From Bacteroidota bacterium (GTDB lineage: Bacteria; Bacteroidota; Bacteroidia; Chitinophagales; Chitinophagaceae), in the NCBI GenBank assembly GCA_023422565.1, contig JAFAGR010000038.1, positions 13,427 to 77,426 of the forward strand: a DNA stretch of 64,000 nt. Reading direction: 5' to 3'. The translations under genes were made by a program, and so were the position numbers. The notes under the pieces are model-generated. The model had not been told where the DNA came from. It saw only the letters and a list, made by a program, of their open reading frames with translations, and did no database searches. Below, one piece after another: positions 1-8,179 of the stretch (positions are counted from its first letter, which is position 1; the number at the start of each line of letters is the position of its first letter).

Positions 1-2323
1 CTTCCGCCAGCCTGTCTCCCAAAGCCTGCATGATTATTTTGTTGTAGTCGTCGTGGTTATTGTGGAAACGCATTACATGTTCTTCAAGCCCCTGAATGGT
101 AACGGTGAAGGCGCCAATGTGGGTTTTGCCTTCGGCAGATGGTGTTACAAAATCAGCAAGACTGATATTTGGCTGCCCCGCAGTTTTCTTGGATTGCTGA
201 CGAAGAAACTCCAGGTTAAGCGCTCTCCCGGTGTTGGAAACATGTACCGTGTCAGGACCCGTTTTCTCCGCGGGCCAGAAGCCCACCACACCGTGCGCGC
301 TCACCCACTTTTCTTTAATCACTTTTTCAAGCAGGGCCTTCGCATCATTATACAATTTAGTGGCTTCAACGCCCACTTTTTCATCACTCAATATTTGAGG
401 GAACTTACCGTGTAATTCCCATGCGATGAAAAATGGCTGCCAATCAATAAATGGGATCAGCTTTTCAAGAGGAAAGTTTTCGAAAACCTTTATGCCTTCA
501 AAAGCAGGTTGAACCGGCTTGTATTCTTTCCAGTTGATCTGCGTCTTATTTTCAACAGCCTCATTATAATTCACCATCGGTTTGGCAGAACGCTTTGCGC
601 CAAAGTCGTGACGAAGTTTATCATACTCGGCCTTTGTTTTGGCGAGAAGCTCGGACTTTTGCTCGTTCAGCAAACTACCGGTAACGGTTACACTACGGCT
701 TGCATCGAGCACGTGGATCACTCCATGGTCGTATTCCGGAGCGATGCGCACCGCTGTATGCATACGACTGGTTGTAGCGCCTCCGATCAATAATGGAAGC
801 TCCATGCCCGTACGTTTCATTTCCCTTGCCACGTGTACCATTTCGTCAAGGCTTGGCGTGATCAAGCCGCTAAGCCCTATCGCGTCAACTTCATGCTTTC
901 GCGCTTCCGCTAAAATTTTGTCTGCAGGAACCATTACACCAAGGTCGATGATGTCGTAGCCATTGCAACCTAATACAACGCCTACAATATTTTTTCCGAT
1001 ATCATGCACATCGCCTTTTACGGTAGCGAGTAATATTTTCGCGGCCTTTGATTCTCCCACACCTGTTCCACCTTCAGCCAAACGTTTCTCTTCTTTTTCA
1101 AGCTCGATATAAGGAGTAAGCACAGCAACCGCTTTTTTCATCACTCTCGCGCTCTTAACCACCTGCGGCAGAAACATTTTTCCTGAACCGAACAGGTCGC
1201 CTACTACGTTCATGCCATCCATCAGCGGGCCTTCGATCACATCAAGCGGGCGCGGGTATTTCTGACGGGCCTCTTCCGTATCAGCGTCTATATAATCGGT
1301 GATGCCGTTAACCAGGGAATGCGCAAGCCTTTTTTCTACACTTTCCTTTCTCCAGTTTTCATCCTTGATATTTTCCTTGCCTTTAGATTTTACGTTTTCG
1401 GCAAAATTTATCAGCTTTTCAGTAGCCTCGTTGTTATCATTGTTACGATTCAGAATTACATCTTCGCACAGTTCTTTTAATGTGGGCTCTATTTCATCAT
1501 ACACTGCAAGCTGACCGGCATTAACGATGCCCATATCCATGCCGGCACGAATTGCATGATAAAGAAATACTGCATGCATGGCCTCGCGAACGTGATCGTT
1601 GCCGCGAAACGAAAAAGACATATTGCTTACACCGCCGCTTACTTTTGTAAGTGGCATCAATGTTTTAATTTCTCTGGTCGCCTCAATAAAATCAACCGCA
1701 TAATTATTGTGCTCTTCCATGCCGGTTGCAATGGCAAATATGTTGGGATCGAAAATTATGTCTTCTGGTTTGTAGCCTACCTGTTTTGTAAGAATATCAT
1801 ATGCGCGCTTGCAGATCTCCACTTTTCTTTCTCGTGTATCTGCCTGGCCCTTTTCGTCAAAGGCCATCACAATAACCGCGGCGCCATAATCAAGGCAGGT
1901 ATGGGCCTGTTCAATAAATTTTTCCTCTCCTTCCTTTAGAGAGATGGAGTTCACAATGCATTTCCCCTGTACACATTTCAAACCCGCTTCAATGATCTCA
2001 AACTTACTGCTGTCAATCATTACAGGTATGCGTGCAATGTCGGGTTCAGACTGTACAAGGTTTAAAAAAGTGGTCATTGCCTTTACGCCGTCAAGCAAGG
2101 CATCATCCATGTTCACATCAATAACCTGTGCGCCGTTCTCCACCTGTTGCCTCGCCACAGCAAGCGCTTCTTCATACTGGCCGCCACGTACAAGCCTGGC
2201 AAACATTTTACTTCCGGTAACGTTTGTGCGTTCTCCTACATTTATAAAGTTGGTTTCGGGGCGAACGATCAATGGCTCGAGCCCGCTTAATCTTAACAGG
2301 GGCGAAATGGAATTTGCTGACAT
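1..2323 (-). CDS. metH: Methionine synthase, folate/cobalamin/activation part (partial)
   Basis: This is the cobalamin-dependent methionine synthase portion without the homocysteine domain; it transfers the methyl group of methyl-tetrahydrofolate through cobalamin in the cytoplasm. The ATG at 2323 opens a pterin-binding domain (INVGERTNVTGSKMF near residue 28). A B12-binding domain follows, with the DVHDIG motif whose His is about residue 440. The reading then enters the SAM-dependent activation domain, ending in GDRLAE at the window edge, so roughly the last 100 residues are missing. It starts 2 nt after the stop of the upstream homocysteine-domain ORF, which suggests translational coupling. 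Together the two ORFs equal one E. coli-type MetH. Confidence in family is very high; only the 3' end is unseen. Confidence 0.95.
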   Translation of the reverse strand, partial: MSANSISPLLRLSGLEPLIVRPETNFINVGERTNVTGSKMFARLVRGGQYEEALAVARQQVENGAQVIDVNMDDALLDGVKAMTTFLNLVQSEPDIARIPVMIDSSKFEIIEAGLKCVQGKCIVNSISLKEGEEKFIEQAHTCLDYGAAVIVMAFDEKGQADTRERKVEICKRAYDILTKQVGYKPEDIIFDPNIFAIATGMEEHNNYAVDFIEATREIKTLMPLTKVSGGVSNMSFSFRGNDHVREAMHAVFLYHAIRAGMDMGIVNAGQLAVYDEIEPTLKELCEDVILNRNNDNNEATEKLINFAENVKSKGKENIKDENWRKESVEKRLAHSLVNGITDYIDADTEEARQKYPRPLDVIEGPLMDGMNVVGDLFGSGKMFLPQVVKSARVMKKAVAVLTPYIELEKEEKRLAEGGTGVGESKAAKILLATVKGDVHDIGKNIVGVVLGCNGYDIIDLGVMVPADKILAEARKHEVDAIGLSGLITPSLDEMVHVAREMKRTGMELPLLIGGATTSRMHTAVRIAPEYDHGVIHVLDASRSVTVTGSLLNEQKSELLAKTKAEYDKLRHDFGAKRSAKPMVNYNEAVENKTQINWKEYKPVQPAFEGIKVFENFPLEKLIPFIDWQPFFIAWELHGKFPQILSDEKVGVEATKLYNDAKALLEKVIKEKWVSAHGVVGFWPAEKTGPDTVHVSNTGRALNLEFLRQQSKKTAGQPNISLADFVTPSAEGKTHIGAFTVTIQGLEEHVMRFHNNHDDYNKIIMQALGDRLAE

Positions 2324-2325
2324 AA

Positions 2326-3351
2326 TTAATTCTCTGTACTTGTTTCTAAAACGGGTAGTTCACGCGGCGCGAATTTGGCCACCGCATCGGCAATGTGTTT
2401 GATATGATCAGGCGTAGTGCCGCAGCAACCGCCAACAATATTTAAAAATCCTTCCTTCGCCCAATCTTCTATGATGTGCGCGGTTTCGGAAGGCTGTTCA
2501 TCATATTCTCCAAATGCGTTCGGAAGGCCTGCATTGGGATAGGCTGATGTATAGCAGGATGCGATCTGGCTCAGTTCTTCAATGTGGGGGCGCATTTGTT
2601 CAGCGCCTAAGGCGCAGTTTAGTCCAACGCTTAATGGGTTTGCATGCTGCACGGAAACATAAAAAGCCTCAAGGGTTTGTCCGCTTAGTGTCCGCCCGCT
2701 TGCATCAGTGATGGTGCCTGATATCATAACAGGCAATTCGTCGATCTTATTTTCGCGGAAGAATTTTTTCGCAGCGTAAATGGCAGCCTTGGCATTAAGT
2801 GTATCGAAAATGGTTTCAATCAACAGTATGTCTGCTCCTCCTTCAACAATGCCTTTTATCTGTTCAGTATAAGCGGTTGCCACTTCATCAAAGGTTACGG
2901 CACGATAACCGGGGTTGTTCACATCGGGAGACAGTGATAAAGTTTTATTAAGCGGACCGATGGCACCGGCGATAAATTTGGGACCGCTTCCGGGATGCTT
3001 TTCTTTGAATCTCCTGATCGCTTCCCTCGCGCATTTCACAGATTCCACATTCATTTCATAGGCAAACTCCTGCATATCGTAATCTGCCTGAGCTATGGTG
3101 GTGCTGCTGAAAGTGTTGGTTTCAATAATATCTGCACCGGCCTCGAGGTATTGTAGATGTATGCCGGTGATTATCTCCGGGTTCGTAATGCTCAACAGAT
3201 CATTATTACCTTTTACATCTTTATGCCAGTTTGCAAATCGCTCGCCCCGGTAATCTTTCTCTTCAAGTTTATGCCTTTGTATCATTGTGCCCATAGCCCC
3301 ATCAATCACTAAAATTTTTTTCTTTAACGCTTCGCGTATAGAGTTCATCAT
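2326..3351 (-). CDS. metH: Homocysteine S-methyltransferase domain of split MetH
   Basis: This 341-residue protein is the stand-alone homocysteine-binding, zinc-dependent methyltransferase half of MetH. It begins with VIDGAMGTMIQ near residue 15, typical of the family. It carries the zinc-ligand cysteines in GLNCALGAEQM (about residue 244) and GGCCGTTPDHI (about residue 308). It matches the first ~325 residues of full-length MetH and ends where a linker to the pterin domain would follow. Two adjacent ATG codons (3351 and 3348) are possible starts. The downstream ORF follows after 2 nt. A consensus promoter at 3512-3543 and a structured leader lie upstream. This split arrangement is, as I recall, seen in related Bacteroidetes, so it is not evidence of damage. 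Confidence 0.94.
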   Translation of the reverse strand: MMNSIREALKKKILVIDGAMGTMIQRHKLEEKDYRGERFANWHKDVKGNNDLLSITNPEIITGIHLQYLEAGADIIETNTFSSTTIAQADYDMQEFAYEMNVESVKCAREAIRRFKEKHPGSGPKFIAGAIGPLNKTLSLSPDVNNPGYRAVTFDEVATAYTEQIKGIVEGGADILLIETIFDTLNAKAAIYAAKKFFRENKIDELPVMISGTITDASGRTLSGQTLEAFYVSVQHANPLSVGLNCALGAEQMRPHIEELSQIASCYTSAYPNAGLPNAFGEYDEQPSETAHIIEDWAKEGFLNIVGGCCGTTPDHIKHIADAVAKFAPRELPVLETSTEN

Positions 3352-3359
3352 TCTCTTTT

Positions 3360-3458
3360 TTATTGAATAAATAACATGCAGGGCAATGCAAACGGTGAAG
3401 TGTAAACGAAGAAAACAGCCGCGGAGTATGCGGAGATGTCGTTTATTAGTTCAGGCAT
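3360..3458 (-). CDS. Possible 32-residue leader ORF upstream of metH
   Basis: Inside the metH leader an ATG at 3458 opens a 32-codon ORF beginning MPELINDISAYS. Its TAA at 3360-3362 lies 8 nt before the metH-part start. The peptide is hydrophobic in its second half. No homology is recognised, and the Met content (two codons) does not make a convincing attenuator. The close spacing could allow translational coupling. It may equally be a chance ORF. Confidence 0.2.
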   Translation of the reverse strand: MPELINDISAYSAAVFFVYTSPFALPCMLFIQ

Positions 3459-3464
3459 TTTACA

Positions 3465-3502
3465 TTGCAGCGGATGAACAATAAACAAATCCGCCACTGC
3501 AA
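3465..3502 (-). promoter_or_regulatory. Bulged hairpin in metH 5' leader
   Basis: Read on the minus strand, TTGCA-gtg-GCGGAT pairs with ATCCGC-TGCAA across a 13-nt loop. This gives 11 base pairs with one 3-nt bulge. It lies just downstream of the predicted transcription start and has no T-tract, so it is not a simple terminator. It does not resemble the SAM-I or cobalamin riboswitch cores that I know. A role in mRNA stability or regulation is only inference. Confidence 0.4.
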
Positions 3503-3511
3503 CAAGTAATA

Positions 3512-3543
3512 CAAAGCTAACGCTAACGGTGCATAAATACAAA
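3512..3543 (-). promoter_or_regulatory. Bacteroidetes-type promoter of split metH operon
   Basis: The minus strand carries TTTG (3543-3540), a 20-nt spacer and TAGCTTTG (3519-3512). This is an exact match to the Bacteroidetes primary sigma consensus TTTG-N19-21-TAnnTTTG. The predicted start of transcription is near 3508, giving a leader of about 155 nt before the homocysteine-domain ORF. It is the best two-box promoter match found in the window. Confidence 0.65.
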
Positions 3544-3665
3544 TGTCCGCCTGCCAAACAGAGGTTTAATTAAAAAAAACCCGTATATTAATTCATGAAA
3601 AATTCCCTGTAAGTGCCTTCTGGCTTTCCGGGGTAATAAATTTTTTTGACGGTTCTGGTACCCTT

Positions 3666-4502
3666 ATGCTTTTTAAGAGCTTTCCACCATCTGACAAGTT
3701 GAGCCCGTATGTTCAAACATACCAGGTCAGGCATTTTTTGATCGATCCGCAGATAAGGCCTACACCTAAACCATATGTAGTAAGGCCTGAAGAAACGATG
3801 GCCTTTTATGTTAGGGGCTGCGAGCAAACAAAAATTATTTCTCAGGATAAGGTCCTCGTTCGGCCAAGGGCAACGCTTACCGGGCAGTGGACGGCTAGAA
3901 TTGACCGATGGTCATTGGAGAACGAGTTCTTAATGGTGCAGGTTATTCTAAAACCCGGCGGACTTTATAAACTCACCGGGATTCCCTCTTATGAAGTGGC
4001 TGATAAATGTGTCGATCTGTTCGATCTCTATCCTTCATGTATCCGCACGTTGTTCAATCGGTTTGATGAGGAGATCTGCTATGAGAAAGTGATACAAGCA
4101 ATTGATATATTTCTGGAAGATCTGCTCAGAAAGAGCAACCGGCCCCATTATCTTTTTGAAAAAGCATTTTGTTTACTTCGGGGCGATGAAACGGTTTCCA
4201 TAAGCAAGCTTGCCGGTGAGGCCTGTCTCTCCTTACGTCAGTTTGAACGAAAGGCGTTGAGTTATTTGGGGATTCCCTGCTCCGCCTATCAGCGGATATC
4301 GCGATTTGCAGAATCCTTCAAACTGAAAACAAAGGATCCCGGAAAGGCATGGGCCGACGTGGCTATTAAAACGGGCTACTACGATTATCAGCATCTGGTA
4401 CGCGATTATAAAGCGCTCGCCTTTACAAACCCGCGCGTGCTGTTTGAAGCGGATCAGGTATCGCTGGAGAAAGTTCTCAAACTTGGTGACGGCTACTCAT
4501 AG
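3666..4502 (+). CDS. AraC-family transcriptional regulator
   Basis: This 278-residue protein has an N-terminal DUF6597-like sensing region (about residues 1-150, containing LSPYVQTYQV and KPGGLYKLTGIP) and a C-terminal AraC-type double helix-turn-helix (about residues 175-265). The second helix-turn-helix shows WADVAIKTGYYDYQHLVRDYKA, the usual signature of the family. It is a cytoplasmic DNA-binding regulator; the ligand and targets are unknown. It stands alone, divergent from the metH promoter and 75 nt upstream of the PAP2-like lipoprotein gene, which is the nearest candidate target. The ATG at 3666 gives a complete family-like N terminus. Confidence 0.85.
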   Translation: MLFKSFPPSDKLSPYVQTYQVRHFLIDPQIRPTPKPYVVRPEETMAFYVRGCEQTKIISQDKVLVRPRATLTGQWTARIDRWSLENEFLMVQVILKPGGLYKLTGIPSYEVADKCVDLFDLYPSCIRTLFNRFDEEICYEKVIQAIDIFLEDLLRKSNRPHYLFEKAFCLLRGDETVSISKLAGEACLSLRQFERKALSYLGIPCSAYQRISRFAESFKLKTKDPGKAWADVAIKTGYYDYQHLVRDYKALAFTNPRVLFEADQVSLEKVLKLGDGYS

Positions 4503-4542
4503 AATGTCGTTTCTGTACCACATGAACCCTCGATGAGGCATT

Positions 4543-4550
4543 TACATTTG
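4543..4550 (+). promoter_or_regulatory. -7 box upstream of PAP2-like lipoprotein gene
   Basis: TACATTTG is an exact TAnnTTTG match, 27 nt before the ATG at 4578. No clear TTTG lies at -33. Its position inside the longer possible reading frame (ATG at 4533) supports the shorter start. Confidence 0.4.
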
Positions 4551-4577
4551 TTCTGTTCATCACAAAATCTTTTTTTT

Positions 4578-5900
4578 ATGACGTACAGAAAACTAATGAC
4601 CGCATTTTTATTATGTGGCGCAATAACCTTTTCCTCATGCGATAAGGATGTTCCCTCAGGTTCACACACCAAAAAATTCTCCTCGGCAGTAGCCACTCAA
4701 TGGTTCAAATTGCTGACGGACATTACACGCAACCGGCCTTACGTGCCTCCGCAAACCGTGCGCATTCTTTCTTATTCCGGCCTTGCCCTTTATGAGTCTG
4801 TGGTAAAAGGTATGCCCTCTTACCAATCTATGTACACACACCTTACAGGCGATGTTATACCGTCTGAGCACCCGCGAAATTACTACTGGCCGGCGGTGGC
4901 TAACTCCGCAATTTCCAGCATAGCTCCCCGCCTGATGGCCTACTACGGCCCCAATGCATTTGAGACGGATATGAATGATCTTAAGGAAACCTTCAACCAA
5001 ATATTTCTTTCAGAGATAAGCCAACAGGAATTTGACAGAAGCGCTGCACTTGGAGTATTGATCGCAGATAAAGTATTTGAATGGAGTAAGAGCGACGGAA
5101 CGCTGAATCCGGATGGCACGCTTGCAGCCTGCTCGCCTTATACGCCGCTTGGCCAGCCGGGTACATGGGAACCAACTCCTCCTACGTTCTTCCCGGCTGT
5201 AGGAAAATGCCAGGGAACACTGCGGACTTTTATTCCGAATGTGGTTGCCGAAATGTTGCCGCCCGCACCGCCTGCATACAGTACAGACCCTCATTCGGAT
5301 TTTTACCAGGCCGCCCTCGCTACCTACACTATGCGAAATAATATGACAACGGATGATCAGAAAATCAGTGAGAGCTGGCAAGACCTTGTTGGTACAAATT
5401 ACAATACACCGGCTCACGTAGTAAATCTAACGGCAAAGCTTATTGAGAATGAAGATATGAATCTTGAAGTGGCTTCGGTTTTACTTGCTCAGCAAACGAT
5501 GGCGATATTTGATGCCGTGGCAAGTTGCTTCTACTCAAAGTTTCATTATAACCTGCTTCGCCCGGTTACTTACATTCATGACGTTATGGGGCACACTTCA
5601 TGGTCGGCCTCCATCTTCACGCCCCAACATCCGGCCTATACGTCCACCATGGTATCGGCAGCTGCAGCAGGGTTTTCAACCGCGGCAAACTTTTTCGGAA
5701 ACAATCATTCATTCAGCGATGACTCACACGCTTCCTTGTATGGAACATGGCACTACACCAGTTTCGATGCAATAATAAATGATGTAAAACGGGCAAGAAC
5801 AGTAAGCGGAGTGAATTTTGTTTTTTCTGCCGATGCCGCTATTGAACAAGGCCAGGGGGTTGCTGCGAGGATGCGTGCGATGCCTTTTAAGAAGCCGTAA
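4578..5900 (+). CDS. PAP2/vanadium haloperoxidase-like lipoprotein lacking key histidines
   Basis: This 440-residue protein has a lipoprotein signal (hydrophobic stretch then FSSC, Cys21), so the ATG at 4578 is preferred over an in-frame ATG 45 nt upstream. Overall it resembles bacterial vanadium-dependent haloperoxidase/PAP2 proteins. The first phosphate-binding motif K-x6-RP is present (K321 to P329). The second motif, normally PSGH, reads PAYTSTM (352-358) with Met for the catalytic His. The third motif, normally SR-x5-H, reads AR-x5-N (407-413) with Asn for the vanadate/phosphate-ligand His. It is therefore probably not an active haloperoxidase or phosphatase of the usual kind. It is likely anchored in the outer or inner membrane. 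The family call is good; the function is open. Confidence 0.75.
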   Translation: MTYRKLMTAFLLCGAITFSSCDKDVPSGSHTKKFSSAVATQWFKLLTDITRNRPYVPPQTVRILSYSGLALYESVVKGMPSYQSMYTHLTGDVIPSEHPRNYYWPAVANSAISSIAPRLMAYYGPNAFETDMNDLKETFNQIFLSEISQQEFDRSAALGVLIADKVFEWSKSDGTLNPDGTLAACSPYTPLGQPGTWEPTPPTFFPAVGKCQGTLRTFIPNVVAEMLPPAPPAYSTDPHSDFYQAALATYTMRNNMTTDDQKISESWQDLVGTNYNTPAHVVNLTAKLIENEDMNLEVASVLLAQQTMAIFDAVASCFYSKFHYNLLRPVTYIHDVMGHTSWSASIFTPQHPAYTSTMVSAAAAGFSTAANFFGNNHSFSDDSHASLYGTWHYTSFDAIINDVKRARTVSGVNFVFSADAAIEQGQGVAARMRAMPFKKP

Positions 5901-6038
5901 GCCCGGCCTTTGAGGTTATGAGTGTGAGTTACGGGTTGTGAGGTGGGTGTTATGCTTCAGGGTATAAGGTGCAAGGAGCAAGTGATTTTAAATTCGCAAT
6001 TTATATCCTCTTGGGAAGTACAGACTCTTTAAAAATTT

Positions 6039-6068
6039 AAAGCGCGGGTTATATGCCGGCGCTTTTTT
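6039..6068 (+). terminator. Intrinsic terminator after PAP2-like gene
   Basis: AAAGCGC and GCGCTTT pair around a short GC-containing loop and are followed by TTTTTT on the plus strand. The hairpin sits between the rightward lipoprotein gene and the leftward recR stop, so it may work for both, though the minus-strand T-run is weaker. Confidence 0.6.
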
Positions 6069-6069
6069 A

Positions 6070-6693
6070 TTAACGGGATTGCGATACGTAGCGTTCCACC
6101 GGTATCCGGTTTGAAATACTTCGGGCAAGCGTAAGCTCGTCAGCATATTCAAGTTCACCGCCGAAAGCGATGCCTCTTGCGATGGTGGTGATCTTCACGG
6201 CCTGGCCGTCAAGTTTTTTTCCGATATAATAAACTGTGGTATCGCCCTGGATGTTTGGATTAAGCGCAAAGATTATTTCATCCACATTGCCATTTTTAAC
6301 ACGTTCCACCAAAGATTCGATATTGAGTTGATCGGGCCCCACGCCATCGAGAGGTGATATCACTCCGCCCAAAACATGATAAGAACCGTTATACTGTTGT
6401 GTACTTTCAATTGCGATCACATCCCTGATATTTTCCACCACGCAGATCAGTTCTTTTTTTCGTGAAGGGTTACTGCAGATGTTGCACACCTCGGTATCGG
6501 AAATATTATTGCAAACTTTGCAGAAACGGATCTGGCTCCGCAGCGCGGAAATTGTTTCGCTGAAGTTTTTAACGAGTGCTTCTTCCTGCTTTACAAGATG
6601 AAGCACAAGCCTCAGGGCGGTTTTTTTTCCTATACCCGGTAAGCGTGAAAATTCTTTAACTGCATTTTCCAGTAAAGTGGAAGAAAAGATCAT
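6070..6693 (-). CDS. recR: Recombination mediator protein RecR
   Basis: RecR works with RecO (and RecF) to load RecA onto single-stranded DNA during gap repair in the cytoplasm. The 207-residue length is typical. An N-terminal helix-hairpin-helix (LPGIGKKTALRL, about residues 18-29) is followed by a four-cysteine zinc finger (CKVCNN...CNIC, about residues 58-73). A Toprim domain follows, with VVENIRDV and the end of the fold at TTIARGIAFGGELEY. A TAACTTTG promoter box ends 4 nt before the ATG at 6693, which fixes this start and suggests a leaderless mRNA. Confidence 0.97.
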   Translation of the reverse strand: MIFSSTLLENAVKEFSRLPGIGKKTALRLVLHLVKQEEALVKNFSETISALRSQIRFCKVCNNISDTEVCNICSNPSRKKELICVVENIRDVIAIESTQQYNGSYHVLGGVISPLDGVGPDQLNIESLVERVKNGNVDEIIFALNPNIQGDTTVYYIGKKLDGQAVKITTIARGIAFGGELEYADELTLARSISNRIPVERYVSQSR

Positions 6694-6697
6694 TCGG

Positions 6698-6705
6698 CAA
6701 AGTTA
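6698..6705 (-). promoter_or_regulatory. -7 box of recR (near-leaderless)
   Basis: TAACTTTG on the minus strand matches TAnnTTTG exactly, with 4 nt (ccga) between it and the recR ATG. Transcription would start at or next to the start codon. Confidence 0.5.
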
Positions 6706-6758
6706 AACAATCTCCATGCTGCGGGCGAAGCTCAATGCCCTTTATGAAGCAAAAAAAG

Positions 6759-8132
6759 TTATAAAATAACTTCTCTTTCATTATCCCAATCCGCACGAAC
6801 GGAAAGTGCGCCACCGAGTGTTACCACTTGCTCGGGTTGCTTCTTCGTATCGTAATCGCCTGCATCCCAAAGACCGTTGCCATTGGCGTCGTATAAGATC
6901 CTGAGCTCATATTCACCCGGCCGAATCATATCGTCTTTCCAAACATTCGCGGTAACCGGAATGGAGAAAGACATTTCTCCGCTCTTGAAAAATTGTAGCA
7001 CCGGGTTTTTTGAAAGGTCGATATTATTAAAACGAAGCAATACACGACCGTAATCCGTTGGCGCAAAGGTTTTGAAACCGATCGTATCACCTGAGGCCAC
7101 TTTATTCAAACTATCCCGTATCAGGCTATCGGGAATTATCAACCTGTACTCGGTATCAGGCTTCCAGTTGTACAGCAATTTCACGCGCGTAAATGAACTG
7201 TCCCACAAAGCGGCAGCAGTACCAAGTGACTGTAAAGTATCGGCAAGTTCAAAACTTATCGAATCTGAATTTGCCACAGGGTGAGTAAAGGTGAGTTCAA
7301 GCGGAGTTAACAGATCAAGTTTGCCTCCGGTTAGGTTGGTGGAAAATTTAAGGTCCTTTTCTTTTTTCGTTGTTTGCGAAACTGTAGTGGCTTCCTTTTC
7401 TTTGGCATAGGCTAGCAGGGTTTGCACGGAAGGCTGTAGCGATGAGGCGATGGCACTGTCTGCAAAAGCAAATATCTCTTTTGACGAGTCATAGGTTTTG
7501 CTGCCGTTACCATCTTTTAAGGCATAAATCTTAAACGATCCTTCAGGAAGGTTATCGAACCGGAAATATCCGGCGCTGTTCATTCTTGCGATATAATCCG
7601 GCTTTCGGGTCTGTACTGCCGAATCATGTGCATTCATGTAAAGCATAACAAGTAAGGTGCTGTCTGCCTTTCCTGATTCGGCCATAACCACTCTTCCGCT
7701 CACGGATAATGAATCAAGAAAATCTCCGGTGGAGAAAACATAGGTGAAGCCCGGCAGGATGTTCCCTTCATTCAGGTCGCGAATGGCATTGCCAAAGTTG
7801 ATGTTGTAAGTGGTGTTGGGAAGAAGCGAATCTTTCAGACGCACGGTAACCGTTCTCCTGTTGTAGGTAACTAAGGGAGATAGTTTTTGAAACGGTGAAA
7901 CAAGAAGGTTAGAGGAAACATTATTCAAATCAACAAACTCGTCAAATACGAATGTGAATTTTCGCGTATTCACATTCGTGCTTTTGTATTCAGGATCGGC
8001 TGATTCAAGTACGGGTGCCAGCGTATCTTTTGCTCCGCCAGACATATAGCCGATCTGCCCGCAACCGATCAGCACCGAATATAAAGAGTATCCCGAAAGC
8101 AAGAACAGGAAAAGAAAGCGGGGTGATCGCAT
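6759..8132 (-). CDS. Ig-like (Big_5) domain lipoprotein
   Basis: This 457-residue protein starts with a hydrophobic signal and a lipobox-like LIGC (Cys24). The ATG at 8132 is chosen over an in-frame GTG 6 nt upstream. Residues about 35-120 form a bacterial Ig-like SbsA/Big_5 domain (YKSTNVNTRKFTFVFDEFVDL...PNTTYNINFG). A SpaA/carboxypeptidase-regulatory-like beta region follows (GYFRFDNLPEGSFKIYALKD), then a second Ig-like half. The C terminus ends in an EF-hand-like DANGNGLWDAGDYD. Such proteins are usually anchored in the Bacteroidetes envelope and are of unknown function. It lies between recR and the helicase gene without an obvious link to either. Confidence 0.8.
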   Translation of the reverse strand: MRSPRFLFLFLLSGYSLYSVLIGCGQIGYMSGGAKDTLAPVLESADPEYKSTNVNTRKFTFVFDEFVDLNNVSSNLLVSPFQKLSPLVTYNRRTVTVRLKDSLLPNTTYNINFGNAIRDLNEGNILPGFTYVFSTGDFLDSLSVSGRVVMAESGKADSTLLVMLYMNAHDSAVQTRKPDYIARMNSAGYFRFDNLPEGSFKIYALKDGNGSKTYDSSKEIFAFADSAIASSLQPSVQTLLAYAKEKEATTVSQTTKKEKDLKFSTNLTGGKLDLLTPLELTFTHPVANSDSISFELADTLQSLGTAAALWDSSFTRVKLLYNWKPDTEYRLIIPDSLIRDSLNKVASGDTIGFKTFAPTDYGRVLLRFNNIDLSKNPVLQFFKSGEMSFSIPVTANVWKDDMIRPGEYELRILYDANGNGLWDAGDYDTKKQPEQVVTLGGALSVRADWDNEREVIL

Positions 8133-8179
8133 CAACACTAAAAAATTTTTAGCGAAGGTAATTAAACGGCATCAAGTGC

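Noticed and set aside
3489..3500. GCCACTG resembling part of a cobalamin riboswitch B12 box, plus strand
   Set aside because: It lies on the strand opposite to metH, and the rest of the B12-box core is absent; it is explained by the bulged hairpin.
3360..3557. 65-residue leftward ORF upstream of metH
   Set aside because: Its first third runs through the metH promoter boxes and it has no recognisable family; only the shorter 32-codon frame inside the leader is kept as a weak candidate.
4533..4577. Longer N terminus for the PAP2-like lipoprotein
   Set aside because: The upstream codons would bury the lipoprotein signal and include a TAnnTTTG promoter box.
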